A stretch of 64,000 bases of DNA from Xanthobacteraceae bacterium (lineage in GTDB: Bacteria > Pseudomonadota > Alphaproteobacteria > Rhizobiales > Xanthobacteraceae). Where the stretch lies: the NCBI GenBank assembly GCA_029266425.1, contig JAQSWY010000010.1, positions 62,001 to 126,000 on the forward strand, read 5' to 3'. The position numbers and the translations under genes are program-made. Below the pieces are notes generated by a model. The model saw nothing but the letters and a program-made list of their open reading frames with translations, searched no databases and was not told where the DNA came from. This document shows positions 19,352 through 29,600 of the stretch, piece by piece. The stretch's first letter is position 1. Each line of letters opens with the position of its first letter.

Positions 19352-20566
19352 ATGACCGACGCCAACACGAAATCCGCATCCGCCTTCCGCACCCTCGACG
19401 ATGCCGACCTCGCCAACAGGCGCGTGCTGGTCCGGGTCGATCTCAATGTCCCGGTCGAGGACGGCCGCGTCACCGACGACACCCGCATCCGGGCGGTGCT
19501 GCCGACGATCGGCGAGATCGCGGAGAAGGGCGGCAAGGTCATCCTGCTCGCCCATTTCGGCCGCCCCAAGGGTGTCGATCCCAAGCTCTCGCTGGCGCCG
19601 ATAGCCGGCGAAGTTGCCGCCCGCCTCGGCCGTCCGGTCGCGTTCTGCCCGGAGACCATCGGCGAGAACGCCGAGGCTGCAGTCGCCGCCTTGAAGCCGG
19701 GCGAGGTGCTGCTGCTCGAGAACACCCGCTTCGACCCGCGCGAGGAGAAGAACGACCCCGCCTTCGTCGAGGCGCTGGCGAAGCTCGGCGATGTCTATGT
19801 GAACGACGCCTTCGCTACCGCGCACCGTGCCCACGCCTCGACCGAGGGCCTTGCCCACCACCTCCCGGCCTATGCCGGCCGCTGCATGCAGGAGGAGATC
19901 GAGGCGCTGGCGAAAGCGCTGGAGGCGCCCGAGCGCCCGGTGATGGCGGTGGTCGGCGGCGCCAAGGTGTCGTCCAAGCTCGAATTGCTCGGCAATCTGG
20001 TGAAGAAGGTCGACCTGCTCGTCATTGGCGGCGGCATGGCAAACACCTTCCTGGCGGCCGACGGTACCAATGTCGGCAAGTCGCTGTGCGAGCACGACCT
20101 CGCCGGCACCGCGCGCACGATCGTCGAGAAGGCCAAAGAAGCCGGCTGCGAGATCGTGCTGCCGGTCGATGCCGTGGTCGCCAAGGAATTCAAGGCCCAT
20201 GCCGATAATCGCGTGGTGCCGGTCGACGGCGTCGACAGCGACGAGATGATCCTCGATGCCGGCCCGAGCTCGGTGGCCAACGTGGTCGAGAAGCTCAAGG
20301 GCGCGAAGACCGTGGTGTGGAACGGCCCGTTCGGTGCGTTCGAGCTCGCTCCCTTCGACATGGCGACCGTCGCGGTGGCCAAGGCGGCGGCGGAGCTCAC
20401 CGACGAGGGCCGCGTGCTCTCGGTCGCCGGCGGTGGCGACACCGTGGCGGCACTGAACCATGCCGGCGTCGCCCAACGCTTCACCTATGTCTCGACCGCG
20501 GGCGGCGCCTTCCTCGAATGGCTGGAGGGCAAGGCGTTGCCCGGGGTGGAAGCGCTGCGTCGATGA
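19352..20566 (+). CDS. pgk: Phosphoglycerate kinase
   Basis: A 404-residue two-domain kinase making ATP from 1,3-bisphosphoglycerate. Substrate motifs [22 protein letters not shown] and AHFGRPKG are in the N domain. Nucleotide motifs NGPFGAFE and [12 protein letters not shown] are in the C domain; the more usual forms are NGPMGVFE and STGGGDT, conservative changes. The N terminus has a short extension ([11 protein letters not shown]) of the kind seen in other Rhizobiales. Third gene of the tkt-gap-pgk-fba run. Confidence 0.95.
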   Translation: MTDANTKSASAFRTLDDADLANRRVLVRVDLNVPVEDGRVTDDTRIRAVLPTIGEIAEKGGKVILLAHFGRPKGVDPKLSLAPIAGEVAARLGRPVAFCPETIGENAEAAVAALKPGEVLLLENTRFDPREEKNDPAFVEALAKLGDVYVNDAFATAHRAHASTEGLAHHLPAYAGRCMQEEIEALAKALEAPERPVMAVVGGAKVSSKLELLGNLVKKVDLLVIGGGMANTFLAADGTNVGKSLCEHDLAGTARTIVEKAKEAGCEIVLPVDAVVAKEFKAHADNRVVPVDGVDSDEMILDAGPSSVANVVEKLKGAKTVVWNGPFGAFELAPFDMATVAVAKAAAELTDEGRVLSVAGGGDTVAALNHAGVAQRFTYVSTAGGAFLEWLEGKALPGVEALRR

Positions 20567-20600
20567 CGCGTCGGCCGCATGGTGCGTCGATGCGGCCGCT

Positions 20601-20629
20601 TCGTCATCGGGGGCGTTATAATTTATACT
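20601..20629 (+). promoter_or_regulatory. fba: Possible fba promoter
   Basis: TCGTCA (20601-20606) and TATACT (20624-20629) are spaced 17 bases apart in an AT-rich island unusual for this genome; a second TATAAT lies at 20617-20622. About 70 bases upstream of the fba start, it would allow fba to be transcribed apart from pgk. Confidence 0.45.
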
Positions 20630-20697
20630 AGTATCGCGCGCTGCGGAGGAACGGACCGCAGCGTGCGATTCACGTCTCGATGGTGCGGGAGAGAGAG

Positions 20698-21723
20698 ATG
20701 ACAGCAAGCCTCGACGAAATCGCCTATAAAATGTGTGCGGATGGCAAGGGTCTGCTTGCCGCAGACGAGAGCTCCAGCACCATCAAGAAGCGCTTCGACG
20801 CAATCGGCGTCGAATCCACCTTCGAGAACCGTCGCGATTATCGCGAAATGCTGTTCCGCTCGGATGAAGCGATGCGGAACTACATCTCCGGCGTCATCCT
20901 CTATGACGAGACCATCCGGCAGAACGCCAAGGACGGCACGCCGCTGGTGAAGCTGATCGAGGCTGCCGGCTCCATCCCCGGCATCAAGGTCGATCTCGGC
21001 GCCAAGCCGCAGGCGGGCGCCCCCGGCGAGACCATCACCGAGGGCCTCGACGGCCTCGGCGAACGCTTCAAGGAATATTACGAGCTCGGCGCCCGCTTCG
21101 CGAAGTGGCGCGCGGTGATCGACATCGGCACCCACATTCCGAGCTACACATCGATCCTCGCCAATGCCCAGGCGCTCGCCCGCTATGCGGCGCTGGCGCA
21201 GGCAGCCAACATCGTCCCGATCGTCGAGCCGGAAGTGCTGATGGACGGCGATCACGACATCGACCGCTGCTACGAAGTGACGGAGTGGGTGCTGAAGGAA
21301 GTGTTCCAGCAGCTCTTCTATGCCCGCATCCGCCTCGAGGGCATGGTGCTGAAGCCCAATATGGTGGTGCCCGGCAAGAAGTCGCCGAAGCAGGTCTCGG
21401 TCGAGGAAGTCGCCGAGAAGACCATTCGCTGCCTGAAGAACTGCGTGCCGTCGGCGGTGCCCGGCATCGCCTTCCTGTCCGGCGGCCAGTCGGACGAAGA
21501 AGCCACCGCCCATCTCGACGCCATGGTGCGTATCGGCGGCTATCCCTGGCCGATGACCTTCTCCTATGGCCGGGCCCTTCAGGCCGCGCCGCAGAAGGCG
21601 TGGTCGGGCAAGGCGGAGAACGTCGCCGCCGGCCAGGCCGCCTTCACCCACCGCGCCCGGATGAACTCTCTCGCCGCGCTCGGCCAGTGGAGCGTCGAGA
21701 TCGAGCAGAAGAAGGCCGCCTGA
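20698..21723 (+). CDS. fba: Fructose-bisphosphate aldolase, class I
   Basis: A 341-residue class I (Schiff-base) aldolase cleaving fructose-1,6-bisphosphate. The Schiff-base lysine is in GMVLKPNM (Lys219), with catalytic partners in VEPEV (about 177-181). N-terminal GLLAADESSSTIKKRF is a class I signature. The start at 20698 (MTASLDEIA) follows a purine-rich GGGAGAGAGAG; an ATG at 20680 would add six residues. A strong terminator follows. Bacterial class I enzymes of this eukaryote-like type are usual in Rhizobiales. Confidence 0.95.
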   Translation: MTASLDEIAYKMCADGKGLLAADESSSTIKKRFDAIGVESTFENRRDYREMLFRSDEAMRNYISGVILYDETIRQNAKDGTPLVKLIEAAGSIPGIKVDLGAKPQAGAPGETITEGLDGLGERFKEYYELGARFAKWRAVIDIGTHIPSYTSILANAQALARYAALAQAANIVPIVEPEVLMDGDHDIDRCYEVTEWVLKEVFQQLFYARIRLEGMVLKPNMVVPGKKSPKQVSVEEVAEKTIRCLKNCVPSAVPGIAFLSGGQSDEEATAHLDAMVRIGGYPWPMTFSYGRALQAAPQKAWSGKAENVAAGQAAFTHRARMNSLAALGQWSVEIEQKKAA

Positions 21724-21759
21724 GGCGCACGAATTCGACCTCAGTCCCGAGACAATGAC

Positions 21760-21789
21760 AACGCCGCCCTTCCGGGCGGCGTTTTTTGT
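21760..21789 (+). terminator. Rho-independent terminator after fba
   Basis: AACGCCGCCC-TTCC-GGGCGGCGTT followed by a run of T (GTTTTTTG), 37 bases after the fba stop. A strong plus-strand terminator ending the carbon-metabolism run. Confidence 0.93.
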
Positions 21790-21798
21790 TTGGAGACG

Positions 21799-21879
21799 TC
21801 ATGGCCGGGCTTGTCCCGGCCATCGACGGTTACTCTATCGTCCAGGTAGTGGATTCCCGGGACAAGCCCGGGAACGACG
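21799..21879. repeat. Family B palindrome, copy B4
   Basis: Hairpins GTCATGGCCGGGC-TTGT-CCCGGCCAT and TTCCCGGGACAAGCCCGGGAACGAC lie between fba and the convergent large exported protein gene, directly after the fba terminator. The orientation of the two half-sites is the reverse of B3. Confidence 0.9.
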
Positions 21880-21903
21880 TGGTGTGCATGGGAAACGGCA
21901 CCC

Positions 21904-24471
21904 TCAGCGCCGGAACCCGCCACCACCGAACCCGCCGCCGTGGAAGCCACCGCCCCCAAAGCCACCTCCACCGAAGCCACCTCCACCGAAGCCACCGCCA
22001 CCGAAACGGTCGCCACCGCCCCAGCCGCCACCGCCCCAGCCGCGGTCGCCACCGCCCCAGCGGTCTCCGCCGCCCCAGCGGTCTCCGCCGCCGAAGCCGT
22101 CAAAGCCGCCGCTGCGGGCGAAATTGTCCACCCGCTGGTTGCCCAGGTCCTGGTACTGGCGCTGATCATCCAGCCGGGCGATCTGGTTGGCGTCGGTGTC
22201 CTTCTGCCAGCCGTCGGAGGTCCGCTGCTGCCAGCCTTTGTCGGGGTTGTACTGGTGGATGGTGCCGTCGTGATCGGTGTAGACGTGGCCATTGTCCCAG
22301 GCCACCGCATTGCCGGTCTTGGCGTTGCCGGCGATGCCCTTGCTGTCGACGCTGACCTTGCCGTTATTGTCGGAGATGCCGGTCTCCGAGGCGTGGCCGG
22401 TGCCGGTGGTCGGGTTGTAGCCGGCGGACTGCCGGCCGGCGTTGAAATTGCCGCTATTGACGTTGCCCTCGATGCCGGCGCGCGAGCCGCCCCAGGCGCC
22501 GGTCGCGGGATTGTAGTGCTGGCCCTCGCGGCCGGCAGCATAGTTGCCGGACCACGGGTTGAAGACGGCGGCGGAGCGACCCTCGAAGGCGGTGCCGCGG
22601 CCGGTCACGCCATCCCAGTTGCGTCCCGACCACTCATTGCCGGTCCAGGGATTATAGCCCCAGGCGTGGTTGACCGTCGCATAGCCGCCCCAGCGGCCAT
22701 AGATGTTGGTCTGGTTGACATTGATGCTGGCCCACGGCCCGCCCCACGGCCCGACGCCCCAATAGGGACCCCACCAGGGAGAATAGGTGCCCCAGGCAAA
22801 GCCCGCCGCGAAGCCGAAGGCGAAGCCCTCGGTCCAGGCGAAGGCGGCATTGTAGCCGTAGGTCGCCGGGCAGCCGTACCAATAGGTGCCGATATAACCG
22901 ATGCAATTATAGCCGGTGCCGTAGACCACGGTGCCGCCGGGCGCCAGCACGACACCGAAATAGCCGGGCGTGTAGCCGACGACGACGGCGTCCGCGGTCG
23001 AGGCGTAGACCCGCACATAGGTGACGTAGTGCAGCGGCGAGGAGGTCGGGATGGTGTAGATCGCCGCCGGCACCACGTCCGCGATCACCCACGGACCGGC
23101 CGGCGCCTGCGAGACGAACCACGCCCCCTGGAACACCGCATAATAACGGTCCGCCGCGAGCCGGATCACCGGCGTGCGGGTGTTCTCGGCATAGGACAGG
23201 ATCGTGCCCTGGATCGGCACGAACTTCGCCGTGCCGCCATCGTACTGGATGGTGAGATCGGTGTTGCGGGCGACGCTCGCGGTCTGTGGAATGGTCGCCG
23301 CGATGCGCGCTTCCTTGGCCTGCGGCGTTCCGGGCACCGACACCAGGGCGTTCGCCACCGGATCGGTGGTGGAGATCTTGGCGAAGCTCGCCGGCAGGCT
23401 GGTGCCGGGAACATAGGCCCACGGTCCCTTGAGGTCGCGCGCCTTGAACCAGCGCCCGGAGACCAGAAGGTAATAATCGTTGTTGCTGGGATCGAGGATC
23501 ACGGCATGGTCGGCATTGCTCATGCGCAGCAGCGAGGTGCCGTCCACGGGCGCCATCTGCGGCTGGCCGCTGGTCACCACCACCTCGGTCGGCACGGTGG
23601 CGACGAGCACCGCGGGCGGCTGCGCCGGCTTCTGGCCGTTGGGCGGCAGCATGGTCTCGGCCGCTTCCTCATAATTCGCGGTGCTGCCCGCGGCCTGGAG
23701 CGAGGCGCTCGGCGCGGCGGTCACCACCCAGGAGCCGTCGATCGCCGTCGCCTCGTACCAGGTGCCTGCGGCCTGGAGGTGATAGACGCCGGAAGCATCG
23801 AGCAGGATCAGCGGCCGCGTATTGATGACGCGCTGGAAGCCGGGGACGCCCCTCACCGGCTGCATCACCGGCTTGCCGGCGATCAGCACGAGAAGCGTCG
23901 GGTTCGGGGTAAAGACGATGCGCGGCGGTGTATTTTCGACCGGCTGGCTCAGCTCCTTCGACAGCGACTGCGAAGCGGCATAGCTGGTCATCAGATGGTC
24001 GAGCGCGACCGTCATGCCCTGCGGCGGAATGCGGGACTGCAGGGCGCTCATCAGGCTCGTGTCCTGCCCCGGTGCGGTCGGCACGTCGACCTTCACCACG
24101 TCGACATTGCTGAGCTGGGCGAGCTTCGCTGCCTTGTCGACCGCGACACGGGCGGTGAAGTGGGCGATGCCGTAGGTCGGATTGCCGTTCTTCGGCCCCA
24201 GAGCGATGGCGGCGCGGCCGGTGAGCTGGTCGCCGTTCCACGTCTCCACCAGCGGCTGGTAGATCTGGAGCTGGTCGGTGCCGAGATCGAAGGTGCGCGG
24301 CCAGGCGAGCGCGGCGGCAGCCTGCTGGCCCGGCGCCGGCGCCGCGGGTGCCTGCGCGGCGGCAGGCTGCGCGCTTTGCGCGGCGGCGGGCCCCGCGACG
24401 AGCAACGCAGGCGACGAAAGTGCGGTGGTCAAGACGAACAAAGCGGAGAGGCAGACGGATCGGTCGAGCAT
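21904..24471 (-). CDS. Large exported protein with three GxW...G(S/P)W modules, W/G-rich core and FGGGG tail
   Basis: An 855-residue protein of unknown function. A signal peptide (about residues 1-31, ending AGPAAAQ) is followed by an Ala/Pro linker. Three similar modules follow, in which G-x-W is found exactly ten residues before G-S/P-W: 236/246, 339/349 and 449/459. Each is preceded by a strand pattern ending V/Y-Y/H-L. A Trp/Gly-rich segment (about 558-620) may insert in or lie on a membrane. The C-terminal 75 residues are nearly all Gly, Phe, Asp, Arg and Trp. Related proteins are sometimes labelled carbohydrate-binding family V/XII; I cannot confirm binding. The start at 24471 gives the signal peptide; an ATG at 24546 is less likely. 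Confidence 0.75.
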   Translation of the reverse strand: MLDRSVCLSALFVLTTALSSPALLVAGPAAAQSAQPAAAQAPAAPAPGQQAAAALAWPRTFDLGTDQLQIYQPLVETWNGDQLTGRAAIALGPKNGNPTYGIAHFTARVAVDKAAKLAQLSNVDVVKVDVPTAPGQDTSLMSALQSRIPPQGMTVALDHLMTSYAASQSLSKELSQPVENTPPRIVFTPNPTLLVLIAGKPVMQPVRGVPGFQRVINTRPLILLDASGVYHLQAAGTWYEATAIDGSWVVTAAPSASLQAAGSTANYEEAAETMLPPNGQKPAQPPAVLVATVPTEVVVTSGQPQMAPVDGTSLLRMSNADHAVILDPSNNDYYLLVSGRWFKARDLKGPWAYVPGTSLPASFAKISTTDPVANALVSVPGTPQAKEARIAATIPQTASVARNTDLTIQYDGGTAKFVPIQGTILSYAENTRTPVIRLAADRYYAVFQGAWFVSQAPAGPWVIADVVPAAIYTIPTSSPLHYVTYVRVYASTADAVVVGYTPGYFGVVLAPGGTVVYGTGYNCIGYIGTYWYGCPATYGYNAAFAWTEGFAFGFAAGFAWGTYSPWWGPYWGVGPWGGPWASINVNQTNIYGRWGGYATVNHAWGYNPWTGNEWSGRNWDGVTGRGTAFEGRSAAVFNPWSGNYAAGREGQHYNPATGAWGGSRAGIEGNVNSGNFNAGRQSAGYNPTTGTGHASETGISDNNGKVSVDSKGIAGNAKTGNAVAWDNGHVYTDHDGTIHQYNPDKGWQQRTSDGWQKDTDANQIARLDDQRQYQDLGNQRVDNFARSGGFDGFGGGDRWGGGDRWGGGDRGWGGGGWGGGDRFGGGGFGGGGFGGGGFGGGGFHGGGFGGGGFRR

Positions 24472-24822
24472 GTTTCCCCCCAGACTGCCGGCCAGCAGCC
24501 GACGAATGGCAACGCGTTTACCGCAGCGCGACTGCGTGATTAGCACTGCGTGTCGTGCTGGAGAAGTGAATACTGGAGTTTAGACTTGTCACAGTTCCGT
24601 AGTATTCGGAGCACTCTTAAGAGATCGTAAGAAAATCTGCTCGGTCTGTCCGCACGCCCACGTTGAGAGCGACGACGTACCGTCGCCCCGGTCGGCAGGC
24701 TGCCGATGCGGAAAGGACGCAGCGGGCGCTTTCCTCCTGCGCCGTCTCGCCGTAGGAAGAGCCGGTGCGCCGGCTCACTTCCCGGCCGCGCTTTCGCCGC
24801 CATCTTGCGGAACAGCTTGAGC
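24472..24822. other. 350-base divergent intergenic region, no gene seen
   Basis: It lies between the large exported protein gene and the ThiE-like gene, transcribed apart. The part from 24540 to 24650 is AT-rich for this genome and presumably holds the promoters, but I see no confident pair of hexamers. No structured RNA or repeat was recognised. Confidence 0.6.
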
Positions 24823-25449
24823 ATGGTCCGAACCAATTCCGCGCCGGCGCGCCCGCAACCGCGCCTCTATCTGCTGACCCCGCCGCTCGACGGCGCGGAT
24901 CGCGACGCGATCCTGAAAGCCATCCGGGCGGCCGGCAAGGCGGCCGATGTCGCCGCCATCCTGCTGCGTCCGGGCACGGCGAAGGCCGCCGACCTCGCCC
25001 CGCTGGTGGAGGCCGCCCATGCCATCGGCGCGGCCTGCCTCATCGAGACCGATGTCGCCCTCGCCGACGCTCTCGGCGCCGACGGCGCACATCTCGACAG
25101 TGCGGACGCGCTCAAGGTCGCGCTGCCCGCGCTGCGCCCGCATGGCATCGCCGGCACCGGCGGGCTGCGCACCAAGCACGAGGCCATGAGCGCCGGCGAG
25201 CTCGGCGCCGACTATGTGATGTTCGGCGAACCCGACGCCGCCGGCCGGCGCCCGGCCTTTGACGCCACGCTGGAGCGCACCGACTGGTGGGCCCAGCTTT
25301 TCGAGCCGCCGTGCGTCGCCTTCGCGGCCTCGCTCGAGGAGGTGGAGGCGCTCAGCGAGGCCGGCGCCGACTTCATCGCGCTCGACATCCTCGCCTTTGA
25401 CGGCGACACGCTGGCCGCCGTCGCCGCCCGCCTCGCCGGGGAGCGGTAA
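24823..25449 (+). CDS. ThiE/TenI-like (thiamine phosphate synthase fold) protein, catalytic residues degenerate
   Basis: A 208-residue TIM-barrel protein resembling thiamine phosphate synthase: LYLLTP (15-20), GADGAHLDS (about 86-94), GTGGLRTKHEAM (111-122) and GADYVMFGEP (128-137). The residues expected for catalysis in true ThiE are poorly conserved: no pyrimidine-binding N-D pair after the fourth strand, and G-E-P-D-A-A in place of the GPIFPT-K-type phosphate segment. It is probably a paralogue with another role, or inactive. Start at 24823; the longer frame upstream is not supported. Its TAA shares one base with the ATG of the Sel1 gene, so they are coupled. Confidence 0.72.
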   Translation: MVRTNSAPARPQPRLYLLTPPLDGADRDAILKAIRAAGKAADVAAILLRPGTAKAADLAPLVEAAHAIGAACLIETDVALADALGADGAHLDSADALKVALPALRPHGIAGTGGLRTKHEAMSAGELGADYVMFGEPDAAGRRPAFDATLERTDWWAQLFEPPCVAFAASLEEVEALSEAGADFIALDILAFDGDTLAAVAARLAGER

Positions 25450-26432
25450 TGGCCTGCCGGTTCACGGCCCTCATTGCCTGCGCCCTCCTCGTTGGCGGCG
25501 CAAGCAGCGCCTTTGCGCAGGCGGCCAAACCTGGCGCCGCGGAAAAGCCGGGAGCTCCTGCCAATCCGGCGCCGGCTGCCACCACGGATGCCACCACCGA
25601 TCTGGCCTATGGCGCCTATCAACGCGGGCAGTTCGTCACCGCGCTGGACCTCGCCGCCAAGCGCGCCAAGGCGAACAATGATCCGGTGGCGATGGTACTG
25701 GTCGCCGCGCTCTATGCGCAGGGCTACGGCGTGCGCGAGGATACCGCCAAGGCGCGCGACTGGTATCGGGCCGCAGCGGCACGCGGCAGCGCGGACGCGC
25801 TGTTCGCGCTCGGCGTCATGAAGCTGAAGGGCCAGGGCGAGGCCGCGGACCGGCCGGGTGCGGCCAGCCTGTTCCAGCAGGCGGTCGACAAGGGCAACGC
25901 CGCCGCCGCCTATAATCTTGCTCTGCTCTATCTCGAGGGCCAGGCGGTGCCGCGCGAGCCGGCGACCGCGGCCAGGCTCTTCCGCATCGCGGCCGACCAG
26001 GACCAGCCCGACGCCCTCTATGCGCTCGCGACCCTCTACCGCGACGGAACCGGCGTGCCGAAGGACCTCGGCGAGTGCGCCCGCCTCTTGCAGCGTGCCA
26101 TGCTGCTCGACCATGTGGTGGCCACCGTCGAGTACGCCATCATGGTGTTCAACGGCACCGGCGTGCCGAAGGACGAGGCGGCGGCGGCGCTGCTGTTCCG
26201 CAAGGCGGCGCTCGCCGGCAACGCCATCGCGCAGAATCGCCTTGCCCGCATCCTCTCTGCCGGACGTGGCCTGCCGCAGGACAAGGTCGCCGCGGCAAGC
26301 TGGCATCTCGCAGCCAAGGGCCAGGGCCTGAAGGACGACATGCTCGACAAGATGCTGGCGGCCCTCACCCCGGAAGACCGCGCCAAGGCGGAGGCGAAGC
26401 TGCGCCTCTGGACCGGCCAGGGCGCCTCCTGA
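25449..26432 (+). CDS. Sel1-repeat (TPR-like) exported protein
   Basis: A 327-residue protein with a signal peptide (about 1-24, ending SSAFAQ) and an Ala/Pro-rich linker. From about residue 50 it has about seven Sel1-like repeats of 36 residues, recognisable by A-x-x-x-YA-x-G-x-G-V-x-x-D and similar spacing (for example LYRDGTGVPKDLGEC and MVFNGTGVPKDEAAA). Sel1 proteins are scaffolds for protein contacts, often in the periplasm. Overlap by one base with the ThiE-like gene suggests the products work together; how is unknown. Confidence 0.88.
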   Translation: MACRFTALIACALLVGGASSAFAQAAKPGAAEKPGAPANPAPAATTDATTDLAYGAYQRGQFVTALDLAAKRAKANNDPVAMVLVAALYAQGYGVREDTAKARDWYRAAAARGSADALFALGVMKLKGQGEAADRPGAASLFQQAVDKGNAAAAYNLALLYLEGQAVPREPATAARLFRIAADQDQPDALYALATLYRDGTGVPKDLGECARLLQRAMLLDHVVATVEYAIMVFNGTGVPKDEAAAALLFRKAALAGNAIAQNRLARILSAGRGLPQDKVAAASWHLAAKGQGLKDDMLDKMLAALTPEDRAKAEAKLRLWTGQGAS

Positions 26433-26667
26433 CCTCTCGGAAATCCGGAGTAAACGACCGATTTTTCAGGAAAATTTTAACAGCGGCGGTGCCAGTGCTG
26501 GGTTCCGCCGTTCACCATGTCAGCGGGAAACCACGCGGCGCTTTCCAATGTGCCATTCTTGCGACACTCTTCGCCGCCTTGCTCCCGCCGCGCCGCGCCG
26601 TTACTCATCGTGGCGCGTCGCGGCCCGGGAACGGCGTCTATCCGTTCCGGGCCAGCTTTCGAGGTGA

Positions 26668-29600
26668 TTGTTGGGCATCGTGCGTCGTCTTCTTGCCAGC
26701 CCTCTGGCCGCGTTCATGGCCGCCCTCTGGGAGGCGCGTCCGGCTACGCTCCTGCTTGCGTTTGCTCTCGCTGCCGCGCTGCCGCCGCCCGCCGCACGGG
26801 CGGTAGAGGCGATCGCGATCCGGCTGGACGCGCTGGTGGTGGACCTCGCCCCGGCGATCGAGCGCCACACCAGCGAGAATGACCGCATCCAGATCTCGAC
26901 CGCGCCGGGCGCCGACGGCATCGTCCGCCGCATCGAGGTGCGCGCGGTGGCGCCGAGCCCGAACGGCAGCCAATGGGCGGTGTTCGCCCTCGCCAACAAC
27001 ACCGACGAACAGGTCGACCGGCTGATCGTTGCCCCGCATTACCGCATGGTCGGCTCCGGCGTGTTCTGGCCCGATCTCGGCAATCGGCGCATCGTCAACA
27101 TCACCGCGAGCCAAGGGTTCCGCCCGGAGCGCCAGAGCGCGCCCGACGCCGACGTCTTCCTCGTCACCCTCGACCCCGGCACCACGGTGACGCTGGTTGC
27201 CGAGATGACAGGGCCGGACCTGCCGCAGCTCTATCTGTGGGAGCCGGAGGCCTTCAAGGACAAGGTCAACAGCTTCACGCTCTACAATGGCATCGTCATC
27301 GGCATTGCCGGCCTGCTGGCGCTGTTCCTCACCATCCTGTTCGTGGTGAAGGGCTCGGTGATGTTCCCGGCCGCCGCGGCCCTCGCTTGGGCTGTGCTCG
27401 GCTATATCGGCCTCGACTTCGGCTTCTGGAGCAAGGTGTTCGGCATATCGCCGCTGGCCCAGCAATTCTGGCGGGCGGCCGGCGAGGCGATGCTGGCGGC
27501 GACGCTCGTCGTCTTCCTGTTCGCCTATCTCAATTTGAACCGCTGGCATGTGCGCTATGCCCACATAGCGGTCGGCTGGCTGGTGTTTCTCGCCGCGCTG
27601 GTCGGCCTCGCACTGCTCGATCCGTCCGCCGCCGCCGGCATCGCCCGGCTGTCGCTGCTTGCCGTCTCCTTCATGGGCTTCGGCATGGTGGTGTGGCTCG
27701 CTTTCCACCGCTACGACCGCGCCGTGCTCATCATCCCGACCCTGTTCCTGCTGGTGGTCTGGGTGATCACCGCCGGCATGGCGGTCTCCGGCTATATCGG
27801 CAACGACCTCGTCGCCCCGGCGCTGCTCGGCGGCCTGGTGCTGATCGTGATGCTGATCGGCTTCACCGTGATGCAGCACGCCTTTGCCGGGCTCGGCGCC
27901 ATTGCCGGCTCGACCCAGGAGCTGGAGCGCCGCGCGCTCGCCGTGGCCGGCTCCGGCGACATCGTCTGGGACTGGGACGTCGACACCGACCGCATCCATG
28001 TCAGCCCCGAGGTCGAGCAGCTGCTGGGCCTCAAGCGCGGCTCTCTGGAGACCGAGGCCGCCGGCTGGCTGGAAGTGATCCACCCCGGCGATCGCGACCG
28101 CTTCCGCGCGACGCTCGACGGCGTGCTCGACCAGCGCCGCGGCCGGATCGACCAGGATTTCCGCTTGCGTGCCCAGGACGGGCATTATTTCTGGTTCAAT
28201 CTGCGTGCCCGTCCCGTCGTCGGCACCGACGGCGAGGTGGTGCGCTGCATCGGCACGCTCTCCGACGTCACCGAGACCCGCACCGCCGAGGAGCGCATGC
28301 TCCACGACGCCGTGCACGACAACCTCACCGGCCTGCCGAACCGCGAATTGTTCCTCGACCGGCTGTCCTCCGCCATCGGCTTCGCCCGCGCCGACGAGAC
28401 GCTGAAGCCCACCGTGATGCTGGTCGATCTCGACCGCTTCAAGCAGGTGAACACCAGCCTCGGCATGGCGGCCGGCGATTCCATCCTGCTCACGGTCGCC
28501 CGGCGCCTGATGCGGCTGATGAAGCAGCACGACACGCTGGCCCGCCTCGGCGGCGACCATTTCGGCCTGATCCTGATGTCGGAGCGCGATGCCGAGCGCA
28601 TCACCGCCTTCGCCGACACGCTGCGCCGGACCTTGCGTGCCCCCATCACCTTCGGCGACCGCGAGATCTTCATCACCGCCTCGATCGGCCTCGTGCTCGC
28701 CGACGGCAGCAAGCGCGATCCGGGCGAAGTGCTGAAGGATGCCGAGCTCGCCATGTTCTTCGCCAAGCGCGTCGGCGGCGACCGCATCGAGGTGTTCCGC
28801 CCGGCGATGCGCAACCACAAGCTCGACCGGCTGACGCTGGAGAGCGACCTGCGTCGCGCCATCGAGCGCGACGAGATGACCGTACTCTACCAGCCGGTGG
28901 TGCGCCTCGCCGACCGCAAGGTGGCCGGCTTCGAGGCACTGGTGCGCTGGAACCACCCGAAGCTCGGCATCCTGACCCCGGACGACTTCATCGGCATCGC
29001 CGAGGAGACCGGGCTGATCGTCGATATCGGCCTGTTCGTGCTCGACAGCGCGGCCCGCCAGCTCGGCGCCTGGCAGCGCAACATGCGCGGCGATCCGGTC
29101 TTCGTCTCGGTGAACGTCTCATCGCGCCAGATGCTGCGGCACGATCTGATCCAGGACCTGAAAGCGGTCTTGGCCCGCAACGTGGTCGCCAACGGCACGC
29201 TCAAGCTCGAGCTGACCGAATCCCTGGTGATGGAGAATCCGGAATATGCGGCGCAGATGCTGCACCGCATGCGCGAGCTCGGCGCCGGCCTCTCACTCGA
29301 CGATTTCGGCACCGGCTATTCCTCGCTGGCCTATCTGCAGCGCTTCCCGTTCGACACCATCAAGGTCGACCAGAGCTTCGTGAAGGGGCTCGGCCGCTCC
29401 GGGCCGAAGGCGACCCGGCCGGTCATTCTCGGCTCCATCGTCAACATGGCCCATGATCTCGGCATGGATATCGTCGCCGAAGGCGCGGAGACCGACACCG
29501 CCGCCGACATGCTTGCCAAGCTCGGCTGCAAGTTCGCCCAAGGCTATCTGTTCGGCGAACCGATGACGGCGGAGGACGCCCGCAAGGCGATCCAGCCCGA

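Noticed and set aside
21940..24543. An 867-residue reading frame on the plus strand antisense to the large exported protein
   Set aside because: It is a shadow of GC-rich codon usage. It has no recognisable domain, while the opposite strand has a signal peptide and repeated modules.
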